From NCBI RefSeq assembly GCF_019976755.1, contig NZ_AP023441.1, positions 1,240,001 through 1,304,000 of the forward strand: DNA of 64,000 nucleotides, given 5' to 3'. Positions 43,456 through 50,662 of the stretch are shown piece after piece. Position numbers and translations under genes: made by a program. The number at the start of each line of letters is the position of its first letter. Positions within the stretch are counted from its first letter, which is position 1. Under the pieces are notes generated by a model, which did not search any database, was not told where the DNA came from, and was given only the letters and a program-made list of their open reading frames with translations. The stretch comes from Nostoc sp. MS1. GTDB taxonomy: Bacteria > Cyanobacteriota > Cyanobacteriia > Cyanobacteriales > Nostocaceae.

Positions 43456-43520
43456 TTGTGGGGGGTGGTAATTGGTAATTGCTTTTCCCATTACCTATTC
43501 GCTATTACCGATTACCAAAA
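43456..43520. repeat. Core-less TTGGTAA/TTACCAA inverted arms
   Basis: TGGTAATTGGTAATTG is followed about 15 bases later by CCATTACC and ATTACCGATTACCA units, so the tract can pair with itself. It resembles the arms of the composite elements A and B without the CACCAGTTCCCT core. Confidence 0.65.
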
Positions 43521-43618
43521 AAGAAACCATACTATAAGTAATTAACCGAACTGGATATTAGCAATTATTCATTGGTTTATGAACTAATGACTAATAACTT
43601 TTTCATCTGTATTAATTG

Positions 43619-44176
43619 TTAATTTGCTGTTTTTGATACATCTCTTCTACCCCAAGGTTTAATGATAGAGATGGCAATGATGGTAAATAGACAAATTACT
43701 TGAATTGCACCACCAATAATAACTCCATGAATATCAAACATGAACAAGGGATTGGTTAAGGCTTTGACTCGTTCCATATCTGCGATCGCAGTCATAGAGT
43801 TTGTCCAAGGCCCTAGCCAAAAAGTGCCAAAGGTAATCAACACGGTGGTAGCAATCCATTTGGTAATTACCCAGTAAAACTTGAAAAAGCCCCAAACTGT
43901 TAACCAACACAGCAATGTTCCTGTCAATACGGAAGCGATCGCCATTGGGATGACTACAAAATCGTCTAATAATTTCACCATCGAATTGACAGCATACAAC
44001 TCATCACCATTTGTAGTTTTTAAATTAGCAACAGCCATTAACATCATTGCTAAGGCTACGCCAAACCAGACTGCATTAACGCCAACATGGAGAGAAACTA
44101 AAGCATCTTTGGGCAATCCAGTCAATTTTTTCTGCGTTGGTTTCTTTACAGATACGGTTGATGCTGTCTGAGTCAT
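43619..44176 (-). CDS. Four-helix membrane protein (DUF2269-like)
   Basis: A 185-aa protein. A Thr/Lys-rich N-terminus precedes four membrane segments, about residues 27-48 (HVGVNAVWFGVALAMMLMAV), 72-95, 100-122 and 148-170. The His-x-x-x-Asn in the first helix and Trp/Gly-rich second helix resemble small predicted integral membrane proteins of the DUF2269 group. Function unknown. Confidence 0.55.
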   Translation of the reverse strand: MTQTASTVSVKKPTQKKLTGLPKDALVSLHVGVNAVWFGVALAMMLMAVANLKTTNGDELYAVNSMVKLLDDFVVIPMAIASVLTGTLLCWLTVWGFFKFYWVITKWIATTVLITFGTFWLGPWTNSMTAIADMERVKALTNPLFMFDIHGVIIGGAIQVICLFTIIAISIIKPWGRRDVSKTAN

Positions 44177-44496
44177 GTCGCTTTACTCCAATTTAAATAG
44201 AAGTACTCACATTAGCCTATAGAACGCTGAGTACGATTTTAGAACCTGGAGTGCAAATAAAAGCCTTTTGACCATTGCATCTGCAACATACAGCTATCAA
44301 TATCATGGGTAGATGTTTATGAATAGCCCAAATCTCAAGAAAAACATCTTCAAGAAGCGATCGCTTTGATTATGGCAGGGGCAATTTTCACAGTAAGGAA
44401 GAAGTAGACAAGGAAGAACTCACCCGCAACCCCTCCTGGGAGGGGAACAGGCGAGAATATCTTGATAACTATGGACTATGGACTAATGACCAATGA
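44177..44496. other. Intergenic region between the membrane protein and CHAD genes
   Basis: About 320 bases with no gene. It contains a GC-rich hairpin-prone CCCCTCCTGGGAGGGG (44431-44446) and short TGGACTATGGAC/AATGACC repeats just before the CHAD stop codon. The promoter of the four-helix membrane protein lies near its left end. Confidence 0.45.
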
Positions 44497-45468
44497 CTAA
44501 ACTGGCTGCAATATCGTCACATGAAAGTTATGCCTATTTTCGGCTGTTAAGTATTGCTGTTGTAAAGGTTGCCATTGTTGCCACCAATGATAGCGATTTT
44601 CTGCCATTAACTTAGCAAGTGTTGGTAATTGCTCATTAAGCTGTGACTTAAATACCTCTACAAGCCACTCACCCATAACTACGCTATCTTGAATATTACC
44701 TAAAATGTCTTGGATGCTTTTAATGTCTGTGATGTATGCGGCGTAAGACTCACCATATAACTCAGTAAATAATTCCATTTGGTAGCGCACGCGCTTGGCT
44801 TGTTTTCGTAAACTATGGATAGTTTCACCTTCAGTAGTTAATTGTTTTTCTATCTTATCGGCTTTACCATTAGTGTCAATTTTTACTTCAATGTCAACAA
44901 TATGGGTTCCCACTAATAATCCAGGATGCAGCAAGAAAGCGCTTACTTCTGGTAATAACAAGTCTGGTAATACTTGCTTGATAGGTAAAGACGCTAATGG
45001 TTGATAACTAGGTTTGTCTAACCATTCTTCTAACGAGTTTTTTAAAGACTTATAAGAGTCATCTTTTAAGGTTTCTATAGTTTTTTCTAAAACAGTTTCT
45101 CTTTGTTTAGCCAAAGCATCAAAGGCCTTCTGTAAAGTTTTTTGCTCTTTTTCTGGTAGATTTGGTTGATAAGTTGTTTCTAGAGTTTCTTTTAATACGT
45201 CTAAATCTCGGAGATTACCAAGACGACGAGCAATTTTACCAATATTTTTATCACTTACTGGCTTTGGCAAATTTAATGCTATATCGAATCTAGTAATAGC
45301 TGTACGTAACCGACGCATCCCTACTCGCATTTGATGTAATGCTTCTGGATCTTCATCTTTCTTAACAGATTTTTCCCACTTTAAGGTTTTCTTAAAATGT
45401 TTTTCAATAGCTTCGTAAGCATAGTCTCCAAGGGTTTCTACTTTTGGTTCTGTAGCTAGTTCCATCAT
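44497..45468 (-). CDS. CHAD-domain protein
   Basis: A 323-aa helical protein with the CHAD signature: HQMRVGMRRLRTAITRFDIA near residues 45-64, then LRDLDVLKETLE, and a second basic repeat IHSLRKQAKRVRYQMELFTE near 218-237. CHAD domains bind inorganic polyphosphate through conserved basic residues and target proteins to polyP granules. No CYTH triphosphatase domain is fused. Two ATGs lie at the start (M-M-E). It is divergent from the DUF3616 gene across a 343-base gap. Confidence 0.9.
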   Translation of the reverse strand: MMELATEPKVETLGDYAYEAIEKHFKKTLKWEKSVKKDEDPEALHQMRVGMRRLRTAITRFDIALNLPKPVSDKNIGKIARRLGNLRDLDVLKETLETTYQPNLPEKEQKTLQKAFDALAKQRETVLEKTIETLKDDSYKSLKNSLEEWLDKPSYQPLASLPIKQVLPDLLLPEVSAFLLHPGLLVGTHIVDIEVKIDTNGKADKIEKQLTTEGETIHSLRKQAKRVRYQMELFTELYGESYAAYITDIKSIQDILGNIQDSVVMGEWLVEVFKSQLNEQLPTLAKLMAENRYHWWQQWQPLQQQYLTAENRHNFHVTILQPV

Positions 45469-45811
45469 TGATAATAATTATTTACTGCTTTAAACGGGTT
45501 ATTGAATAATAGCAAATGATAGCCTTGATGAAAATTTTATATCTATCTTTTGATATGTCTGGTTAAGGAAATCATCCTTTGTAAGTATAATTAGATTCAT
45601 TTAGGAATAAAAAAGTCTTAACAAGAGATTAAGTATAATAAAGTGTCTCTTTAGATAAATTTTGTATAAATTTATAAATTAATAGATATATAAAAATACG
45701 CAGTACATTTACTATATCGAGAGAGAGTTTTGTAATATTCTCTAGCTAAGTGGGGAATTAGCTGATTAAATTGTGTATTTAACAAAACTTTAACTCACGA
45801 GATTTAATGAC
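45469..45811. other. Divergent gap between CHAD and DUF3616 genes
   Basis: An AT-rich stretch of 343 bases without an ORF. It must contain both promoters; no clear palindrome or repeat tract stands out by eye. Confidence 0.35.
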
Positions 45812-46879
45812 ATGGTAGACTCACCTGCGATCGCAAAAGTTAAGCTGACATTTACCAGTAATTTTCAAGAACACAGAGAAGATATTTCGGCAGTATTGCT
45901 GACTCAGGATCAGCATTTATGGTTGGGTTCAGATGAAACTACCACTATTGAGCGTTTATCTTTGGAGGATAGTGATAAGTTTACAAACCACCGACAATTT
46001 CGAGTAGCCGAATTTATTGATTTACCTGCACCGGAAGACGAAGAAATTGATATTGAAGGATTAGCTTATGCTAATAACTACTTATGGTTTGTTGGTTCCC
46101 ACAGTTATAAGCGGAAAAATATCAAGTCAAACAAGTCAGATGAGGAAAATATTTCTCGATTAGCTAAAGTCGCTTCTGAAGGTAATCGCTACATTTTGGG
46201 TAGGATTCCTCTAGTAGATGGACAATTATATAAGTATTGTCGTCATCCCAAAAATCCCAGTCAGCAGTTATCAGCAGCTAAATTAGAGTTAACCAAGCAG
46301 GGAAATATTTTAATGTCGGCTTTGGCTGATGACCCGCATTTAGGTTTTTTTGTGCTGGCTGCAATTCCAGGAAAGGATAATGGCTTTGATGTTGAAGGTT
46401 TGGCTGTTTATGAAAATAAACTTTTTCTAGGTTTGCGTGGGCCTGTATTGCGCGGTTGGGCGATTATTTTGGAAATAGAGTTAAAAGATTCGAGTCCTGG
46501 TTTGATGAAATTACGCAACATTGGCACAGAAGAGAAAGCGTATAAAAAGCATTTTGTCTGGTTAAATGGTTTAGGGATTCGTGATTTATGCCTCGTGGGT
46601 AAAGACTTGTCAATTCTATCTGGCCCAACTATGGATTTAGATGGGCCTGTACAAATTTACCAATTAGAAAATGCTGTCAATCTACCAGAAAATATTCTCA
46701 ATAGACCAAAGATAGTCAAAGAAATTGCCTATGGCGATCGCAATGACCACGCTGAAGGGATAACATTATTTGATCAGGTATCCGGTATACCTTCGATATT
46801 GGTCGTTTATGACTCCCCAGCCAAGGAGAGATTAATAGGTGATGATAGTGTCATCGCCGATGTGTTTGCATTAGGCTAA
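45812..46879 (+). CDS. DUF3616 protein (beta-propeller-like)
   Basis: A 355-aa soluble protein. The motif series fits DUF3616: DISAVLLTQDQHLWLGSDET, DIEGLAYANNYLWFVGSH, FDVEGLAVYENKLFLGLRGP, and a late HAEGITLFDQVSGIPSILVV. The recurring (D/A)-x-E-G-(L/I)-(A/T) elements suggest a propeller of repeated blades and recall phytase-like or SdiA-regulated propellers. The gene is divergent from CHAD, and its end overlaps the NIL-ferredoxin gene by 4 bases. No enzymatic function established. Confidence 0.78.
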   Translation: MVDSPAIAKVKLTFTSNFQEHREDISAVLLTQDQHLWLGSDETTTIERLSLEDSDKFTNHRQFRVAEFIDLPAPEDEEIDIEGLAYANNYLWFVGSHSYKRKNIKSNKSDEENISRLAKVASEGNRYILGRIPLVDGQLYKYCRHPKNPSQQLSAAKLELTKQGNILMSALADDPHLGFFVLAAIPGKDNGFDVEGLAVYENKLFLGLRGPVLRGWAIILEIELKDSSPGLMKLRNIGTEEKAYKKHFVWLNGLGIRDLCLVGKDLSILSGPTMDLDGPVQIYQLENAVNLPENILNRPKIVKEIAYGDRNDHAEGITLFDQVSGIPSILVVYDSPAKERLIGDDSVIADVFALG

Positions 46880-47280
46880 AGGTTAGTAGAGATTGCTTGT
46901 ACAGGGCAGGTGGGTATACACTGCTCACAGACAATACAACGCGATCGCGTAAAAGTTAACTTAAATGTGTCTGGGTGTAAAGTCAGCGCTTCTGTAGGAC
47001 AAACTCCAGTACACAAACCACAATGAACGCACACATCTTCATCAACAACAATTTCCCCTAAAGTAAGAGATACATTAATATGGCGCGATCGCATCCACTC
47101 AATAGCAGCATCTAACTGATCAATATCTCCTGATAATTCGACCACCAGCTTGCCAATTTGATTAGGCGCAACCTGAGCGCGGATAATATTTGCAGCCACA
47201 TTAAACTCTTTCGCCAGTACATAAGTTACTGGCATTTGGATAGCACGTTTAGGGAAGGTGAGGGTAACTCGTTTTTTCAC
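46876..47280 (-). CDS. NIL-domain 4Fe-4S ferredoxin
   Basis: A 134-aa protein. An N-terminal NIL domain (about residues 1-72, VTLTFPKRAIQMPVTYVLAK, also found in methionine transporters as a ligand-binding unit) is fused to a two-cluster ferredoxin. The Cys motifs are CVHCGLCTGVCPTEAL and CIVCEQCIPTCPVQAI, both complete. The start is a GTG at 47280. NIL-ferredoxins in other bacteria act near homocysteine or methionine synthesis. It overlaps the convergent DUF3616 gene by 4 bases. Confidence 0.9.
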   Translation of the reverse strand: MKKRVTLTFPKRAIQMPVTYVLAKEFNVAANIIRAQVAPNQIGKLVVELSGDIDQLDAAIEWMRSRHINVSLTLGEIVVDEDVCVHCGLCTGVCPTEALTLHPDTFKLTFTRSRCIVCEQCIPTCPVQAISTNL

Positions 47281-47314
47281 AGATTTAGCAGAGTCTTTTC
47301 TTTCTCTGTTGTAG

Positions 47315-47400
47315 CGTAATTAGTCATTGGTTATTGGTCATTAGTCATTAGTCCATAGTCAACAGTCAACAGTCAACTATCAACTGTAAAATGAAATTAC
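47315..47400. repeat. Heptamer repeats upstream of txlA
   Basis: TTAGTCATTGGTTATTGGTCATTAGTC units, then three AACAGTC units, between the divergent NIL-ferredoxin and thioredoxin genes. It overlaps the probable promoter region of both. Confidence 0.75.
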
Positions 47401-47424
47401 TTAATAAGATTTAATAAATTTATT

Positions 47425-48003
47425 ATGACTACAGATTCACCTATCAAGCCAGAAGTGACGACGGGAACGCGGTTGAGAAACTTTTTGATTGTAATTGTGG
47501 CGATCGCACTTAGCGTTGCTTTATTCTTAGGATTACGGGCGGAAACAACTGCTGTCTCTCTAGACAAGTTAAATCAAGCTTCCACACCTTTGGAAGTGGC
47601 AATCAGCAACGGTAAGCCTTCAATAGTAGAGTTTTATGCTGACTGGTGTACTGTTTGCCAAAAAATGGCTCCTGATATCGCCGTATTGGAACAAGAGTAC
47701 GCAGACAACGTAAATTTTGTCATGCTGAATGTGGATAATACCAAGTGGTTGCCGGAGATGTTGAAATATCGGGTGGATGGTATTCCCCATTTTGTATTTT
47801 TAAACAAAGCAGGGGAGAGTTTAGCGCAGGCGATCGGCGATCAACCACGTACAATTATGGCTAATAATCTAGAAGCCTTAGTTAGTGGTTCCGCTTTACC
47901 CTATGCTCAAGCTAGCGGAAAAGTTTCTAAAGTCTCAACGTCAGTTGCGCCTGTTGGTAGTCAAGATGATCCTCGCAGTCACGGAAGTCAAGTTGTGGAT
48001 TAG
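47425..48003 (+). CDS. txlA: Membrane-anchored thioredoxin-like protein (TxlA/HCF164 type)
   Basis: A 192-aa protein with one N-terminal membrane helix (about residues 20-42, FLIVIVAIALSVALFLGL) and a thioredoxin domain with the active site EFYADWCTVCQKMAP near 70-84. cis-Pro is in VDGIPHFVFLN. The WCTVC site and anchored topology match TxlA of cyanobacteria and plant HCF164, which pass electrons across the thylakoid membrane for cytochrome b6f and c assembly. The C-terminal 30 residues are Ser/Val-rich and unstructured. Confidence 0.85.
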   Translation: MTTDSPIKPEVTTGTRLRNFLIVIVAIALSVALFLGLRAETTAVSLDKLNQASTPLEVAISNGKPSIVEFYADWCTVCQKMAPDIAVLEQEYADNVNFVMLNVDNTKWLPEMLKYRVDGIPHFVFLNKAGESLAQAIGDQPRTIMANNLEALVSGSALPYAQASGKVSKVSTSVAPVGSQDDPRSHGSQVVD

Positions 48004-48006
48004 AAG

Positions 48007-48046
48007 TTTGTTGACGGTTAACTGCTAACAGTTAACCGTCAACAAA
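48007..48046. terminator. Perfect 18-bp hairpin after txlA
   Basis: The arms at 48007-48024 and 48029-48046 are exact reverse complements with a 4-base loop (CTAA). The stem uses the same GTTGACGGTTAACTG words as the heptamer repeats. On the plus strand an A-run rather than a T-run follows, so it is not a standard intrinsic terminator, yet it starts four bases past the stop codon. Confidence 0.65.
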
Positions 48047-48284
48047 AAAAGATGTAATTGGCAATAGCTTATAACTAATTAGCTATGTTAATCTTAGACT
48101 TGAGAGAGTTACTAAAATTGATTAGTTCGCTAAAAGCATATATTTTTATGCGTGAAGCGAACATAAAAAATTTTTAATCTTAAATTTATTAAGAATTTAT
48201 TCTAGTCTTCCAAAATAATAAGCAGGAATAGCAGGAGTAGTAACTGCTGGATTTACATAGCTTATTTATTTAGGGGACTGAAAA

Positions 48285-48662
48285 ATGAAAAATGTATTTT
48301 TAAGTGGTTTATCTAGTGTGATATTGCTAGCTAGTGCAACATTACCTCATGTTGCGATCGCACAAACTACAGCTATCAACTCTACAACCTTGCGTGAAAA
48401 TTCCACTAACGTTGCTTACCTACAACCATTTAATCTTGTTTCTCTTGGCTATCAAGGTTATTTAAAAGAGCAGGGAATACCTAGTGGAAGTTCTCTAATT
48501 TTAGATAACCAAATTGGCAGAATCACAGCAGTAGAGTTAGTACAAGCTGCAATTAATGCTAACAGATTACCTGCACAAATTCTCAATGACAAAGGTTACT
48601 TAAAATCTGTAGACGTACAACTAGCATCGCTGCGACGTAACGCTAACTCTGATGCTGAATAA
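48285..48662 (+). CDS. Exported small hypothetical protein
   Basis: A 125-aa protein. The signal peptide spans residues 1-26 (MKNVFLSGLSSVILLASATL, cleavage near AIAQT). The mature part contains LVSLGYQGYLKEQGIPSGSS and ITAVELVQAAINANRLPAQI, two helical segments that recur in small exported cyanobacterial proteins. Two helices and no Cys suggest a non-enzymatic role. I do not know a named family. Confidence 0.6.
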   Translation: MKNVFLSGLSSVILLASATLPHVAIAQTTAINSTTLRENSTNVAYLQPFNLVSLGYQGYLKEQGIPSGSSLILDNQIGRITAVELVQAAINANRLPAQILNDKGYLKSVDVQLASLRRNANSDAE

Positions 48663-48995
48663 TTAGTAGTGGCGTGTCTAGCCTTAAATGTTGTAATAAA
48701 TCTTCTTCTGGGGTGGGCATCCTGCCCGCCCAGGACGGGCAGGATGCCCATCCCACAAGAGAAAAGATAATGCACTATTTTAGCCTTGTCAGTTCACTAC
48801 AGTTAGTTTGATTATGACAGTTGCCTAAGTCTTAAATTAGTGTGTATCTTAATCTATCTGACAACACTTATAAATTAACCAACACAAAACACAAGAGATA
48901 TAGCAATGCTGCGTCTCTTGTGTTTTGTATGGACTGTGAAAAGTTATAAGTTATAAACAACTTGATAACTTTCCACTGTTCCTTATCCCTTTTGT
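48663..48995. other. Convergent gap with a long GC hairpin
   Basis: About 330 bases between two converging genes. Apart from the hairpin at 48710-48754, it contains AT-rich DNA and the near-palindrome ACACAAAACACAAGAGA...TCTTGTGTTTTGTAT (48884-48930), which could serve as a terminator for cphB. Confidence 0.5.
48710..48754. repeat. 19-bp GC-rich palindrome
   Basis: The arms at 48710-48728 and 48736-48754 pair over 19 positions with a single G-U-type wobble and a 7-base loop (CCCAGGA). The core words TGGGCATCCTGCCCG / CGGGCAGGATGCCCA are a known-looking dispersed cyanobacterial palindrome. It is far more GC-rich than the flanks. Confidence 0.75.
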
Positions 48996-49850
48996 TTAAC
49001 TACTAATTGCAGAACCTACAGGTACAGCATCCACCGCAGCACCATTATTTAAGATAGGCTTGCGGGTTTTGAGGTCGAATTTATAGCCATGTGGCAAAAT
49101 GTGCAGTTTTGCACCACAAATTGCTAAGGCTTCATCTTTGAGAATCTCATCCATATTGTTATACGAGGACTCTGATTCGTCTACAATGGTGACTGAACCT
49201 TGACCAATTATTTCAATTTGGTTATCAGTCACAACCATAGCCGTATTCTCGTCAATACCGAATCCTAAAACAACAGGTTCTCTAATCAAAGCTGTAATTA
49301 AGCGTCCCAACCTTCCGCGTTCAGAAAAATGTTGGTCGATGACTACGCCAGGAAGAAAACCCAAACCAGGCCCCATTTCTACAATTTCTAAACGAGGATT
49401 GGTTTCTGAATCACCAACGACAATCATTTTATCAGGCATGACTGCTGCGCCAGCACTAGTACCGCCAATAACTATACCTTCAGCCGCGCGTTCGTGAATT
49501 GCTTTGTCTAGTTCGGTTCCTTTGAGAATACTTGTAATTCGGGCTTGATCTCCTCCTGTAAAAAATATACCTGTTGCTTTGGCAACTGCTTCTAATGCAG
49601 TCGATGAAGACGCATCTTCACGTGTTTCTGTATCGATTATTCGCACGCTTTCCGCACCCAAGCGTTCAAAAACTCTAATATAGTTTTCTCCTACTTCTCT
49701 TGGTAGCTCTGTGGCTGCCGTCATAATGACAATATTAGCTCTCGTACCACCAGCGCGTCGGACAAATTCTCTTAATATTATTGAATCATTCTCTTTGTCT
49801 TCCGCACCACCAATAATTACCAACTGCCGTTTGTTTTCACCCGCAGCCAT
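48996..49850 (-). CDS. cphB: Cyanophycinase
   Basis: Serine exopeptidase that cuts cyanophycin into beta-Asp-Arg dipeptides. The 284 aa match the family (about 270-300). It begins KRQLVIIGGAEDKENDSIIL. The nucleophile motif GGTSAGAAVMPDKMI lies near residues 128-142 (Ser in T-S-A-G). Before it lies GIFFTGGDQARI, and after it VVIDQHFSERGRLGRLITAL with the catalytic His region. It lies upstream of and divergent from cphA2, separated by a small ORF. It corresponds to the second cyanophycinase copy (CphB2 type) linked to cphA2 in filamentous strains. Confidence 0.95.
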   Translation of the reverse strand: MAAGENKRQLVIIGGAEDKENDSIILREFVRRAGGTRANIVIMTAATELPREVGENYIRVFERLGAESVRIIDTETREDASSSTALEAVAKATGIFFTGGDQARITSILKGTELDKAIHERAAEGIVIGGTSAGAAVMPDKMIVVGDSETNPRLEIVEMGPGLGFLPGVVIDQHFSERGRLGRLITALIREPVVLGFGIDENTAMVVTDNQIEIIGQGSVTIVDESESSYNNMDEILKDEALAICGAKLHILPHGYKFDLKTRKPILNNGAAVDAVPVGSAISS

Positions 49851-50127
49851 AATATCTCCTAAAGATAAAATTATTTATGTAATATCAATAAAGCATGACA
49901 TACATATGTATAAAATCGCCCATACGGTAGATAAGAGGGGTGAAAAAAATACTTAACTTAGATACTAAGTTTTAAACTATTAAAAATTAATATAATTTTT
50001 ATATTTTAAATTTATTTGTAATAGGTAATTTATAGAAATAATTACCTATTACTAAAAACTTGATTTGTCTAAACTCTATCAAAAATGCTTTAAAACTTGT
50101 CGAAAATACAGATTTAATGCCAATGAT

Positions 50128-50331
50128 TTAGACAATTCGGTTTCTGTAGAGTTGGTTCATTAAGAATAACCGTGCTTGTTCTAGGGGCAGATGTCTGGGT
50201 TTACCTTGGTAAACGATTTGGTATTCTTCTTTATCTGGGCCATCTCCGTGACCAGAAATCAGTTTCAGGTGAAAAGCTTCTTCTGCCAGTTGTCTAACTT
50301 CATCTCTGATGTCAGCTTGGGTGCTATTCAT
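50128..50331 (-). CDS. Small hypothetical protein between cphB and cphA2
   Basis: A 67-aa soluble, polar protein. It has an N-terminal acidic helix (NSTQADIRDEVRQLAEEAFH), a Gly/Asp-rich turn (SGHGDGPDKEEYQ), a strand (IVYQGKPRHLPLEQARLF) and a basic end. The sequence is low in bias and looks like a real gene. It lies 277 bases upstream of cphB on the same strand and is divergent from cphA2. I recognise no family; a regulatory or assembly role in cyanophycin metabolism is only suggested by location. Confidence 0.6.
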   Translation of the reverse strand: MNSTQADIRDEVRQLAEEAFHLKLISGHGDGPDKEEYQIVYQGKPRHLPLEQARLFLMNQLYRNRIV

Positions 50332-50662
50332 AACTTAACTGTCTCGTATAACCATCCTTTTCTTTATATAAATTTTTGAGAAGTATTACACCCTTCAAAG
50401 GTTGTATTTTTATTGACTATTAATTTTTGAATGTTAAATTTTGACTGATAACTATAGAGTAATGACAATGTACTGAGCTAAATATTGATGTAATTATGCC
50501 TTCCGATAGTTGAAAATGCCTATAAGTAAAGTTAAATTCAAACAGGCAGTCTGTCAATTTTAACAGTCAAAATTATGATCTCAAGTAATCTACGATTGTT
50601 AAGGTTCATTAGTTGCAATTAAACGTTAAATTTAGAGGTGTTTCGCCAGAGGTTCAGCATCA
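50332..50662. other. Upstream region of cphA2
   Basis: About 330 AT-rich bases between the divergent small ORF and cphA2. I looked for an NtcA site (GTA-N8-TAC) because cyanophycin genes are nitrogen-controlled and found no exact match. The region holds no ORF or repeat tract. Confidence 0.4.

Noticed and set aside
50332..50662. NtcA-type site (GTA-N8-TAC) upstream of cphA2
   Set aside because: No exact match on reading the region; near-matches have wrong spacing.
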